Source: Paenibacillus arenilitoris (GTDB taxonomy: Bacteria > Bacillota > Bacilli > Paenibacillales > Paenibacillaceae). Taken from it: a stretch of 64,000 nucleotides of DNA. The stretch lies in contig NZ_JACXIY010000002.1 in assembly GCF_014705655.1 (NCBI RefSeq), positions 186,001-250,000 of the forward strand, written 5' to 3'. Both the position numbers and the translations under genes were made by a program. The notes beneath the pieces were generated by a model. It saw nothing but the letters and a program-made list of their open reading frames with translations. It ran no database searches and was not told where the DNA came from. Positions 26,798 through 35,189 of this stretch are shown here, one piece after another. The stretch's first letter is position 1, and every line of letters begins with the position of its first letter.

Positions 26798-28366
26798 ATG
26801 TACAAAGTAATCGTCGTCGATGACGAGCCGAGAGTAAGAAGGGGCTTGCAGTCGCTTATTCCGCAGCTGGACGCCGATTGGACGGTAGCGGCAACGGCGG
26901 CGAGCGGCGTCGAAGCGATCGAGCTCGTCCGCAAGGAAATGCCGGATCTGGTCATCACCGATATCCGGATGCCCCGGATGAACGGGCTCGATCTGCTCAG
27001 CGCGCTGAGGGAGTATCCGGTTCAGGTCGTCATCTTGTCCGGATACGGTTATTTCGAGTACGCGCAAACCGCCGTCAAATTCGGCGCCTTCGACTTCTTG
27101 CTCAAGCCGGTCAAGCCGGCCGAGATCAAAAGCCTGCTTCAGCGGGCGAAGGAACGCAAGCGGTCGAACGAACCGGCGCCTTCCGTCCCGTCGAGTCCGG
27201 TCAATTATTCGAAATGGTGGAAGGAATGGCTATCGGAAACGGAGGAGGGACAGGATTACGGCGAGAAGCTGAAGGCGCAGCTGCCGCCCGGTGCGGCCTG
27301 CTTCCGGCTGATGGCCATCGAGATCGACCGTTACGACGAGCTGATCATGGACGACCAGTGGGGCGACAAGCAGCTCGTTCTGTTCGCCGTCCGGAATGTC
27401 GTACACGAGGCGCTTCCCGCGCTCGGGGCGACCGGTTCTCACTTCCTGTTCGCGAGCGGCCCGCAGCTCTATTATTTGACCTATGATTGCGATTGCGGTT
27501 CGGAGCTATCGGGCAAGCTGCTCGGGGAGGTGCGCAAATGGGTGAAAATATCGATTTCGGTAGGCCTGAGCGCGAAGCTGGAATCGTTCGAGTCGCTTCC
27601 GGCAGGTCTCGGGCAGGCGAAGGAAGCGCTGCGGAACAAGTGGATTTACGGAGACGGCATCGTCAGCTCGTACGACGACGTCGTTTCGCCGGGCAGCGAG
27701 GACCGGGGCTACCCTACCGAGATCGACGAGTCGATCGTCAGGGCGGTGCGGCTCGGCGATGCGGAGCAGGCGCTGATCGGGCTGGCCGAATTCGTGGAGC
27801 GGATCAAAGCGGAGAGCGTTCCGTTCCGGCTGTTCCGCCGTTTCTGCCTGCAGCTTCTGTCGTCCGTATTCCGGGTCGTATACGAGCACAAACTAAACGA
27901 AATGATTCGCCAGCGGATCGATCATCCGCAAGACCTGTTTCATCGCGATTTCACGGCGGAGGAATTTATCGGCTTTATGGGGGAGCTGATCCGCTCGACG
28001 GTGGAATCGATGGAATGGAGCGTCAGGCAGAAGCAGAACCGGACGATCGAGAAGGCGGTCGACTTCATTCGCAAAAATTACGCCAAAGACATTTCGCTCG
28101 ATGACGTCGCCGTGCACGCCCAGATGAGCAGCAGCTATCTAAGCACCTTCTTCAAGCAGGAGACGGGCGAGACGTTTATCGAATATTTGACGCGTCTGCG
28201 CATCGACAAGGCGAAGACGCTCATGATGAACGCCCAGCTGAGGCTGTACGAAATCGCGCAGTTGGTCGGCTACCAGGACGTCAAATATTTTTCCCGGCTG
28301 TTCAAGCGCGTTGTAGGCGTTACGCCTGCCGAATATCGGCAGTTCTTTTACCGCAAGGAGGAGTGA
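26798..28366 (+). CDS. YesN-family response regulator with AraC DNA-binding domain
   Basis: A 522-residue regulator. The receiver domain (1-120) has the acidic pocket DDE at 8-10, phospho-acceptor D55 in VITDIRMPRMNG, and the conserved lysine in FLLKPVKP. A long middle region of unclear fold follows. The C-terminus carries two AraC helix-turn-helix motifs (ISLDDVAVHAQMSSSYLSTF and VGYQDVKYFSRLFKRVVG). Partner of the upstream kinase; expected targets are the sugar import genes that follow directly. Confidence 0.93.
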   Translation: MYKVIVVDDEPRVRRGLQSLIPQLDADWTVAATAASGVEAIELVRKEMPDLVITDIRMPRMNGLDLLSALREYPVQVVILSGYGYFEYAQTAVKFGAFDFLLKPVKPAEIKSLLQRAKERKRSNEPAPSVPSSPVNYSKWWKEWLSETEEGQDYGEKLKAQLPPGAACFRLMAIEIDRYDELIMDDQWGDKQLVLFAVRNVVHEALPALGATGSHFLFASGPQLYYLTYDCDCGSELSGKLLGEVRKWVKISISVGLSAKLESFESLPAGLGQAKEALRNKWIYGDGIVSSYDDVVSPGSEDRGYPTEIDESIVRAVRLGDAEQALIGLAEFVERIKAESVPFRLFRRFCLQLLSSVFRVVYEHKLNEMIRQRIDHPQDLFHRDFTAEEFIGFMGELIRSTVESMEWSVRQKQNRTIEKAVDFIRKNYAKDISLDDVAVHAQMSSSYLSTFFKQETGETFIEYLTRLRIDKAKTLMMNAQLRLYEIAQLVGYQDVKYFSRLFKRVVGVTPAEYRQFFYRKEE

Positions 28367-28371
28367 TGGTG

Positions 28372-29697
28372 ATGGGGAACCGATTGAAAGGATGCCGCAT
28401 CGCGTGGATCGGCTTCCTGCTCGTCCTGCTGCTCGCCTCGTGCGGCCGGTACGTCGATTCGGAAGGGCCGATCGTCGACAAGCTGCTCAAGGAGCCGTCC
28501 GCGGCCGTCCCGGACAAGGACAAAATCGAGCTGCGCCTTTGGTCGTTCCATCAATCCCGCGAATACGACTTCTGGCTGGAGCTTGCAAGGGAATACGAAG
28601 CGGAGCACGGCAATATCTCGATCAAGGTGGAATTTCTGACGAGCGACGATTATTTCTCGCGCACACGGCTGCTGTCCTCGTTCGCTTCGGGACAAGGGCC
28701 GGATTTGTTCTTCGTGTCGCCGGCGACGATCGAGCGGTTCGCGCAGTCGGATATTTTATATCCTTTGACGGATTTCTTCACGGAGCGGATCCGGGACGAT
28801 TTCTATCCATCCGCTCTCGAATCGGTTACGATAGGCGGCGATATATACGCGGTTCCGATCGAGACGGAGCTGCTCGGCCTGTTCTACAATACGGAAATGT
28901 TCGCGAGGAAGGGAATACAGCCGCCCAAGACGTGGGAGGAGATGAAATCGGCCGCGGAGAAACTGACGACGTCCCGCGTAAGCGGATTGACCGTCGAAAC
29001 GTACGAGGGCGTATTTCACAACTTCTCGTGGCTGCCGTTCTTGTGGCAGACCGGCGCCGACCTGCTGACGGAAGACGGCAAAGGCTCTGCCATGTCCGGC
29101 GAATCCGCGCTCGGCATGTATTCGTTCTTCAAAAGCATGGCAAGCGAAGGGCTGCTCAATATGAGGCCGTCGCGCCCGGTAACGGACATCGGCATCATCG
29201 CGAACGGCGAAACCGCCATGCAGGTGAGCGGCACATGGAATATCCGGACGCTGGAGACCGAGTTCGCCGATAAGCCGATCGGCGTCGTGCCGCTTCCCAC
29301 TCCGTCCGGAACGAAGCCGCTCACGATCGCCGGCGGCTGGAAGCTGGCCGCGAGCAAGCGGAGCGAGCATGCGGAGGAGGCCGCGAAGTTCATGATGTGG
29401 GCGTTTGCCGGAGATCCTTCCGTTCCGTTGAAGTGGGCGATCGATACGAAGTTCGCCTATTCGCCGCGCCATTCGGTGATGGAAGCCGGAGCGGAACGGT
29501 TCCGTCAAGGGCTTCGCGCGGTATTTACCGACCGAATTTACGGTACGGAGCGGGTGGAGCCGTATTTGCCCGAGGAGCTGAACCGGATATTCTCCGATTC
29601 GTTGCAGCAGCTGCTATTCGGCGATCAGAGCGCGCGGCAGATCAAGGAGCGGGCCGACGCGCGGATCGTCAACTATTTGGCCGGCGTCCAAAAATAG
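28372..29697 (+). CDS. Extracellular solute-binding lipoprotein next to the YesM/YesN pair
   Basis: A 441-residue CUT1-type binding protein with lipobox LASC (Cys24). The ribosome site AAGGAGGAG at 28355-28363 fits the ATG at 28372; the site overlaps the end of the regulator gene, so the two are translationally linked. It is a clear paralogue of the next gene (shared FASGxGPD, FAxS and SAEKLTT-type segments) but is made with the two-component proteins and is separated from the next gene by a hairpin. It may serve as an extracellular signal receptor for the kinase instead of, or as well as, a transport protein. Confidence 0.88.
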   Translation: MGNRLKGCRIAWIGFLLVLLLASCGRYVDSEGPIVDKLLKEPSAAVPDKDKIELRLWSFHQSREYDFWLELAREYEAEHGNISIKVEFLTSDDYFSRTRLLSSFASGQGPDLFFVSPATIERFAQSDILYPLTDFFTERIRDDFYPSALESVTIGGDIYAVPIETELLGLFYNTEMFARKGIQPPKTWEEMKSAAEKLTTSRVSGLTVETYEGVFHNFSWLPFLWQTGADLLTEDGKGSAMSGESALGMYSFFKSMASEGLLNMRPSRPVTDIGIIANGETAMQVSGTWNIRTLETEFADKPIGVVPLPTPSGTKPLTIAGGWKLAASKRSEHAEEAAKFMMWAFAGDPSVPLKWAIDTKFAYSPRHSVMEAGAERFRQGLRAVFTDRIYGTERVEPYLPEELNRIFSDSLQQLLFGDQSARQIKERADARIVNYLAGVQK

Positions 29698-29733
29698 TCC
29701 ACCCACCTTAAATATTTCCCGTTATGTACCCCG

Positions 29734-29756
29734 GCCCAAGTGGATTACACTTGGGC
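29734..29756 (+). promoter_or_regulatory. Hairpin between two tandem binding-protein genes
   Basis: GCCCAAGTG and CACTTGGGC form a perfect 9-bp stem with a 5-nt loop. The downstream sequence is only moderately T-rich. It could be a partial terminator or processing barrier that separates regulator-level from transporter-level expression. Confidence 0.6.
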
Positions 29757-29798
29757 TATCTTCTTATTACACAGCTGTTGAAAGGGGTTACAGACACG

Positions 29799-31124
29799 AT
29801 GAAAAAGAGATGGAAAGGGCTAGGCGTTGCGGTGCTGACGCTTACGATGCTGCTGCAGGCCGCATGCGGCAATTCGGGCGGCGGGGGGCAAAGCGCGGGC
29901 TCGAACGCGCCGGAAGGCGCGGAACAGACGGAGAACGCAGGCTCCGGCAAGAAGGTGAAGCTGAAGTTCTGGGACTTCCATTCCGAGAAGGAAGAGGAAT
30001 TTTTCAAAGGCTTGGTGGATGAATACAACAAAATCCAGGATAACGTCGTCATCGAATATTCGACGTTCAACCAGACGGATTATACGACGACGAAGCTTCC
30101 GACCGGCTTCGCGTCCGGCGAAGGCCCTGACATCTATATGATCAGCCCCGGGGATTTCATGAAGTTCGCCAAATCCGGCCTGATGGCCGACCTTACGCCG
30201 TACTTCCCGGATGGGGCGAAGGAAGATTTCCTGCCGGCGTCGCTGGACGCGGTAACGGTGGACGGCAAAATTTTGGCGCTGCCTTACGAGCTCGAGCTTC
30301 TCGGCCTGTACTACAACGAGCAGATGCTGAAGGATGCGGGCGTGGAGGTGCCGAAGACGTGGGACGAGCTGTACGCGGCGGCGAAGAAGCTGACGACGGA
30401 CAAGGTGGCCGGCCTTATTCTGCCTCCTGACAAAGGCCCTTATTTCAACTTTATCTGGTACCCGTTCCTGTGGCAGCAAGGCGGCAACGTGCTGAGCGAG
30501 GACGGCGCGACCTCGACGTTCAACACGCCGGAAACGGCGAAGGCGCTCGACTTCTGGGGCCGCTTCTTCAAGGAAGGCATCTCGCCGACGAAGCTGCAGC
30601 AAGGTCCGTGGGAGATCGACCATCTCGGCAAAAAGACGGCGGCGATGCAAATCGTTGGCACTTGGGCGATCAACCGAGCGGAAGAAGTATTCGGCGACGT
30701 GCCGATCAACGTTGCGCCGCTGCCGATTCCGGAAGGCGGCAAAGCCGCGACGGATGCCGGCGGCTGGAAGTTTGCGGTGAACGGCAAGAGCGAGCATGTG
30801 GACGAAGCGGCCAAATTCGTCATGTGGGCGTTCGCCGAAGATCCGGAACGCGCCCTGAAATGGTGCACGGAAATCAAATTCGCGTATTCCCCTCGCGCAT
30901 CCGTCGTCGAGAAGGGCAAGGAGATTTACAGCAAAGGGATGCGCAAAGTGTTCACGGAGCAAATTTACGACTCCGCGATTCCGGAGCCTCGCTACCCGTC
31001 GGAAGTGCTTGACGTGGTCGGAGACGCGATGCAGTACGTCATGTTCGATAAGTTTGACGGGGCGGGAGCGGCCGCGGAGGTCGACGCCAAAATTAACGAA
31101 GCGATTAAAGCGGCAAATAAATAA
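29799..31124 (+). CDS. CUT1 sugar-binding lipoprotein of importer 2
   Basis: A 441-residue binding lipoprotein: lipobox QAAC (Cys23), a Gly/Ser/Asn linker, then the binding fold (LKFWDFHSEKEEEFFKGLV, FASGEGPDIYMISPGDF, AAMQIVGTWAINRAEE). ATG at 29799 with AAAGGGG upstream. Codon use is strongly biased, fitting a highly made protein. It is followed by a GC hairpin and two permease genes. The cargo is presumably the glycan sensed by the upstream two-component system. Confidence 0.93.
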   Translation: MKKRWKGLGVAVLTLTMLLQAACGNSGGGGQSAGSNAPEGAEQTENAGSGKKVKLKFWDFHSEKEEEFFKGLVDEYNKIQDNVVIEYSTFNQTDYTTTKLPTGFASGEGPDIYMISPGDFMKFAKSGLMADLTPYFPDGAKEDFLPASLDAVTVDGKILALPYELELLGLYYNEQMLKDAGVEVPKTWDELYAAAKKLTTDKVAGLILPPDKGPYFNFIWYPFLWQQGGNVLSEDGATSTFNTPETAKALDFWGRFFKEGISPTKLQQGPWEIDHLGKKTAAMQIVGTWAINRAEEVFGDVPINVAPLPIPEGGKAATDAGGWKFAVNGKSEHVDEAAKFVMWAFAEDPERALKWCTEIKFAYSPRASVVEKGKEIYSKGMRKVFTEQIYDSAIPEPRYPSEVLDVVGDAMQYVMFDKFDGAGAAAEVDAKINEAIKAANK

Positions 31125-31149
31125 ACCGTTCATTAAACGATGAGGATGC

Positions 31150-31194
31150 GGGGGCTGCGCGCCGGACGGAAATGGCTTATCCGGCGCCACCCCC
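31150..31194 (+). promoter_or_regulatory. Strong hairpin between binding-protein and permease genes, importer 2
   Basis: Nested pairing: GGGGG with CCCCC outside, GCGCCGGA with TCCGGCGC inside. There is no T-run. The position is equivalent to the hairpins at 13897 and 36588. Confidence 0.65.
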
Positions 31195-31218
31195 TCTCCG
31201 TTTGAAGGAGGAAGTACA

Positions 31219-32106
31219 GTGACTCCAAAACGAATAAGCGCCAGGACGAGGAACGAGTGGGTCACGGCTTACGCCTTTTTGCTCCCGAATACGTTAGGCT
31301 TGCTGACCTTCGTGTTTATTCCGATCGTCTACGCCTTCTATGTCAGCCTGCACGACTGGAACGCGCTGAGCCCGAAGGTATTCGCCGGATTCGCCAACTA
31401 CAAGGAGCTTCTGCACGACAGCCTATGGTGGGACTCCGTCTTGAAGACGCTGCTGTTCAGCGTCGTCTACGTACCTGCGCTATACGTGCTGGCATTAGGC
31501 TCCGCGCTTTTGTTAAACGTCCTGAGAGGACGCGTCGTCGGTCCGGTCCGCACGATGTTCCTGATGCCGTTCGCGATTACGTCGATCATCTCCGCGATCA
31601 TCGGCATGTACATGCTCGATCCGCGCAACGGGGTCATCAACCACCTGCTCGGGTTCGCGGGCATCGGACCGCAGCAATTTCTCGGTTCGACGTCGCAGGC
31701 GATGCTCAGCATTATCGGCGTCATTCTATGGATCAACATCGGCTACAATATGATCATCTTTTTGTCGGCGATCAAAGAAATTCCGCGCGATTACTATGAA
31801 GCGGCGGAAATCGACGGCGCAACGGGCTGGAAGGCGTTCCGCCACATTACGTTTCCGCTGCTTCGGGAGACGAGCACCTTCATCCTGATCGTCACGATGA
31901 TCGGCTCGTTCCAGGCGTTCGACCAGATCGTCGTCATGACGAAGGGCGGTCCGGCGAGCGCGACGGAAGTGAGCGTGCTTTATATTTTCAAGCAGGGCTT
32001 CGAGCTGCTGAACATGGGATACGCGTCCGCGCTGGCCTTCGTCCTGTTCCTGATCATTTTCAGCGTATCGATATTCCAGTTAAAGCTTCTCTCCAAGAGA
32101 AATTAG
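31219..32106 (+). CDS. ABC sugar permease, MalF type, importer 2
   Basis: A 295-residue CUT1 permease with about six transmembrane helices and contact loop EAAEIDGATGWKAFRHITFP. GTG start with AAGGAGGAA upstream. Ends SIFQLKLLSKRN. Its partner begins within 15 bp. Confidence 0.93.
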   Translation: MTPKRISARTRNEWVTAYAFLLPNTLGLLTFVFIPIVYAFYVSLHDWNALSPKVFAGFANYKELLHDSLWWDSVLKTLLFSVVYVPALYVLALGSALLLNVLRGRVVGPVRTMFLMPFAITSIISAIIGMYMLDPRNGVINHLLGFAGIGPQQFLGSTSQAMLSIIGVILWINIGYNMIIFLSAIKEIPRDYYEAAEIDGATGWKAFRHITFPLLRETSTFILIVTMIGSFQAFDQIVVMTKGGPASATEVSVLYIFKQGFELLNMGYASALAFVLFLIIFSVSIFQLKLLSKRN

Positions 32107-32118
32107 GCGGTGAAGACC

Positions 32119-32931
32119 TTGAGAATAAACCAACGAATCATCCTGCCGTCCGTTGCCGTGCTGCTTGGCCTTGCGATGATCTTTCCGATCTACCTGCTCG
32201 TTATCAGCTCGCTGCGTACCGAAACGAACGTGTTCGATTTCAATCTATTGCCGACCGGCTTCGCGTTCGCCAATTTCGCGGATGCCTGGATCGGCTCGGG
32301 GCTGCCCCGCACGATCGTCAATTCGTTAATCGTATCCGGCACGGTTACCGTCGTCGCGATGATTTTCCATGCGATGTCGGGCTACGCGCTGGCCCGGTTC
32401 CGTTTTCCGGGCAAGACGGTCATGTTCGCATGGATGCTGAGCACGCTTATGGTGCCGTTCGCCGTCATTATGATCCCGCTGTACCTGATCACGAAAAATT
32501 TAGGGCTCGCGAATTCGTATGCCGGCCTTATTATTCCGTCTATATTTAACGCCTACGGCATTTTCCTGTTCCGCCAGTTTTACATGGACTTTCCGAAGGA
32601 GCTGGAGGAGGCGGGCTACATGGAGGGGCTCAGCCTGGCGGGGACGTTCTTCCGGCTCGCGCTTCCGCTGTCGGTTCCGATCGTCGTTCCGCTTACGATC
32701 GGCTTCTTCCTGACCAACTGGAACGCTTACATGTGGCCGCTGATCATTACGCAGGACGAGAACTTATGGGTCGTGCAGCAGAAGCTCGCGCATCTGGTAG
32801 GCGGAGGCTACTTCACGCCGTGGAACGTCGTGCTGGCGGCCGCCGTCATCGTCGCGATTCCGACCTTCGTCCTGTTCTTCGTCGCCCAGAAGTATTTGGT
32901 GGAAGGCATTAAGATGAGCGGGATCAAGTAG
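32119..32931 (+). CDS. ABC sugar permease, MalG type, importer 2
   Basis: A CUT1 permease of about 270 residues with the family ending QKYLVEGIKMSGIK. The ATPase-contact loop is atypical: EEAGYMEGLSLAGTFFRLAL has Gly for the second Ala and Glu for the usual Asp of the EAA...DG motif. Start: TTG 32119 sits at good spacing from AGGCGG; the in-frame GTG at 32110 overlaps that site. A strong terminator follows. Confidence 0.9.
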   Translation: MRINQRIILPSVAVLLGLAMIFPIYLLVISSLRTETNVFDFNLLPTGFAFANFADAWIGSGLPRTIVNSLIVSGTVTVVAMIFHAMSGYALARFRFPGKTVMFAWMLSTLMVPFAVIMIPLYLITKNLGLANSYAGLIIPSIFNAYGIFLFRQFYMDFPKELEEAGYMEGLSLAGTFFRLALPLSVPIVVPLTIGFFLTNWNAYMWPLIITQDENLWVVQQKLAHLVGGGYFTPWNVVLAAAVIVAIPTFVLFFVAQKYLVEGIKMSGIK

Positions 32932-32947
32932 GGGATAAGTTATGAAA

Positions 32948-32987
32948 AAGCCGGCGCCGATGGACAATCGGCGCCGGCTTATTTTAT
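32948..32987. terminator. Bidirectional terminator, importer 2 and AraC gene
   Basis: A perfect 14-bp stem (AAGCCGGCGCCGAT / ATCGGCGCCGGCTT, 5-nt loop) is followed by ATTTTAT on the plus strand and preceded by an A-run that gives T-residues on the minus strand. It separates convergent transcripts. Confidence 0.92.
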
Positions 32988-33004
32988 AGGAGGAGAGCCC
33001 GCCG

Positions 33005-33874
33005 TCAGCTCTTCTTCCGGTAGAAGGACGGAGGAACCTTCTCCACCTTTCGGAAGGCGCGGCTGAACGCGTAGATGCTTTGGAAGCCGAGCTTCTCCGC
33101 AATATGGGACAAAGGCAGATTCGTAAATTGGATCATCTGCTTCGCCTTCTCGAGCCGGATCGCCACATGGTATTGAATCGGCGTCATGCCGTACGCTTCC
33201 TTGAACAGGCGGCATAAATAATATTTGCTGAGGTTCGCGAGATCGGACAGCTCGTCCAGCGTAATCTCGTGATCCGTATGGTGGCTCAAGTAGTTTTTGA
33301 CGCGGTCCAGCTGCTCCCACTTGGACAGCAGATGCGCGTTGTTCTGCCAATGGATTTCCCGAAGCAGCTGAATCCACAGCTGGATGAACAGTCCCTTGGC
33401 CGCGATGTCGTGATACGGAAATTTCCGTTCCAGCTCGAAAATAATGTCGAAGATGAGCTTCTCGATGACAATCGGCCGGTTCAGCCGGATATGGTTCGGA
33501 AGCGGCAAATCCATGAACGGCGTAACGTCTTCGCGAAACGCTCCCCGCTCCTGTTCGCTCATCGCCTTCAGCGGCTTATACGACACTTTGACCGACGGGC
33601 TGTCCGGCTGGTAGAACAGATCGAAGTGGATATGCGGCTGGTGAAGCCGCTTGTTGTTCATCAGCTCGATCGAGTGCGCCTGCATCGGCTTGAACAGAAA
33701 GATATCCCCCGGAATGCCGTAATAAACCTGATCCTCGACCGTGACTTTAATGTCGCCTTCCTTCACGTACAGCAGCTCGTAATCGAAGATGACCCTCTCC
33801 GAAATGATGAACGGCGGATCGATGATGCTGTCCCAGGCGACGCGAACGTAAGGCGAAAGTGCGTTCATGTTCAT
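33005..33874 (-). CDS. AraC-family regulator, divergent from GH172 gene 3
   Basis: A 289-residue regulator: N-terminal cupin-like effector domain (IFDYELLYVKEGDIKV, GIPGDIFLFKPMQAHSI, HQPHIHFDLF) and two C-terminal AraC helix-turn-helix motifs (ITLDELSDLANLSKYYLCRL, AEKLGFQSIYAFSRAFRK). The ATG at 33872-33874 has GGAGGGAAA upstream. It is paralogous to the regulator at 3250, and both face a near-identical GH172 gene. Likely activates the 34076-41566 unit. Confidence 0.92.
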   Translation of the reverse strand: MNMNALSPYVRVAWDSIIDPPFIISERVIFDYELLYVKEGDIKVTVEDQVYYGIPGDIFLFKPMQAHSIELMNNKRLHQPHIHFDLFYQPDSPSVKVSYKPLKAMSEQERGAFREDVTPFMDLPLPNHIRLNRPIVIEKLIFDIIFELERKFPYHDIAAKGLFIQLWIQLLREIHWQNNAHLLSKWEQLDRVKNYLSHHTDHEITLDELSDLANLSKYYLCRLFKEAYGMTPIQYHVAIRLEKAKQMIQFTNLPLSHIAEKLGFQSIYAFSRAFRKVEKVPPSFYRKKS

Positions 33875-33893
33875 GGCTTTCCCTCCTGCCTTC

Positions 33894-33911
33894 ATTATAA
33901 TATAAGCGCTT
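33894..33911 (-). promoter_or_regulatory. -10 box with adjoining AAGCGCTT operator for the AraC gene
   Basis: On the minus strand TATAAT (33894-33899) lies 20 bp before the start codon. The LacI-type core AAGCGCTT (33904-33911) sits immediately upstream, between the -35 and -10 positions, where binding would repress. Confidence 0.5.
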
Positions 33912-34044
33912 TCCAATGAGGAGATATTTTGAGCAATTTGGGTTAAAAAGTTGGACAGGAGCGAGCTGTCATTCCCGTATCTTTTTATTTAGAATCTTAA
34001 CTGAGCCGAGAAATTTGTCGAACGAAGCTCAATGAAGGATAGCA

Positions 34045-34058
34045 ATATAGCGCTTACA
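34045..34058 (+). promoter_or_regulatory. cre/LacI-type half-conserved operator before GH172 gene 3
   Basis: ATATAGCGCTTACA has a perfect right half of the cre consensus (CGCTTACA) and a degenerate left half. It lies directly before the ribosome binding site AAAGGAGA of the GH172 gene. Confidence 0.4.
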
Positions 34059-34075
34059 ATCGAAAGGAGAACACT

Positions 34076-35158
34076 ATGACGGCTTTTAATGGATTAAACA
34101 TGGGCATGGGGAGCCTGCCGCTGTTGTCGAACGCGGTCACCCGGTCGATCAGCGCCGAAAATTTTACCGGCGAGAAGGGCAAAGCGGCGATGGCGACGGA
34201 AGGTACGGGGGCGCAAGCCGGCCGCGAGCTTGGGCAGGGCTGGAAAATATCGCCTTCCGTTATCCTTCCGAAGGGCGGCACGTTCACGCTCGCGGACATC
34301 GCGGGCCCGGGCGCCATTCAGCATATTTGGATGACCACGTTTCCGACGAACTGGCGCAACCTGATTCTCCGTTTTTATTGGGACGACGAGGAGGCGCCTT
34401 CGGTCGAGGTGCCGTTCGGCGATTTCTTCTGCAACGGCTGGTGCGAGCGGACGAACGTCAACTCGATGCCGGTGGCGGTCAATCCGGCTGGCGGCATGAA
34501 CAGCTACTGGCTCATGCCGTTCCGGGGGCGCGCGAAGCTGACGATCGAGAATCGGGCGTCCGAAGACGTCGTGCTCTACTATCAGATCGACTACACGTTG
34601 ACGGACGTCCCGGAAGACGCCGCCTACTTCCATGCGCAGTGGAACCGCAGCAATCCGGTGAAATACAAGGACGTGCATACGATTGTGGACGGCGTTAGAG
34701 GAAAAGGACATTACGTCGGCACCTATTTGGCTTGGCAGGTCAACAACTCGGGCTGGTGGGGCGAAGGCGAGCTGAAATTCTTTATGGACGGCGACAAGGA
34801 ATTTCCGACGATTTGCGGCACGGGAACGGAAGATTATTTCGGCGGGGCGTGGAACTTCGAGCAGCCGAAGGGCGAATATTGCGCGTTCTCGACGCCGTTC
34901 CTCGGGCTGCCGCAGGTGCTTAAGCCGGACGGCTTGTACCGGAGCCAGACGCGCTTCGGGATGTACAGATGGCATATTATGGACCCGATCCGGTTCGAAG
35001 AGGATTTGAAGGTGACGGTCCAAGCGCTCGGCTGGCGGTCGGAGGGACGTTATTTGCCGCAGCAGGACGATATCGCCTCCGTCGCTTACTGGTACCAGGC
35101 GGAGCCGCACGCGACGTTCCGGCCGCTGCCGGACAAAGATGACTTGGAAGTTATTTAA
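34076..35158 (+). CDS. GH172 (DUF2961) furanosidase 3, cytoplasmic
   Basis: A 360-residue GH172 protein that aligns without gaps to the enzyme at 4380: same length, same blocks (GPGAIQHIWMT, VEVPFGDFFCNGW, NPAGGMNSYWLMPF, GTGTEDYFGGAWN), same catalytic pair E230 and E252. No signal peptide, so it acts inside the cell. It follows a divergent AraC gene, exactly as at 4380, so the pair was probably duplicated together. The next gene, a binding lipoprotein, starts 31 bp after its stop. Changes around the active-site flank (WNFEQPKGEYCAF in place of WNWEHPIGQYSTY) may alter linkage preference. Confidence 0.9.
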   Translation: MTAFNGLNMGMGSLPLLSNAVTRSISAENFTGEKGKAAMATEGTGAQAGRELGQGWKISPSVILPKGGTFTLADIAGPGAIQHIWMTTFPTNWRNLILRFYWDDEEAPSVEVPFGDFFCNGWCERTNVNSMPVAVNPAGGMNSYWLMPFRGRAKLTIENRASEDVVLYYQIDYTLTDVPEDAAYFHAQWNRSNPVKYKDVHTIVDGVRGKGHYVGTYLAWQVNNSGWWGEGELKFFMDGDKEFPTICGTGTEDYFGGAWNFEQPKGEYCAFSTPFLGLPQVLKPDGLYRSQTRFGMYRWHIMDPIRFEEDLKVTVQALGWRSEGRYLPQQDDIASVAYWYQAEPHATFRPLPDKDDLEVI

Positions 35159-35189
35159 CGGCAACAAGATTGAAGGAGGATACAAAAAA

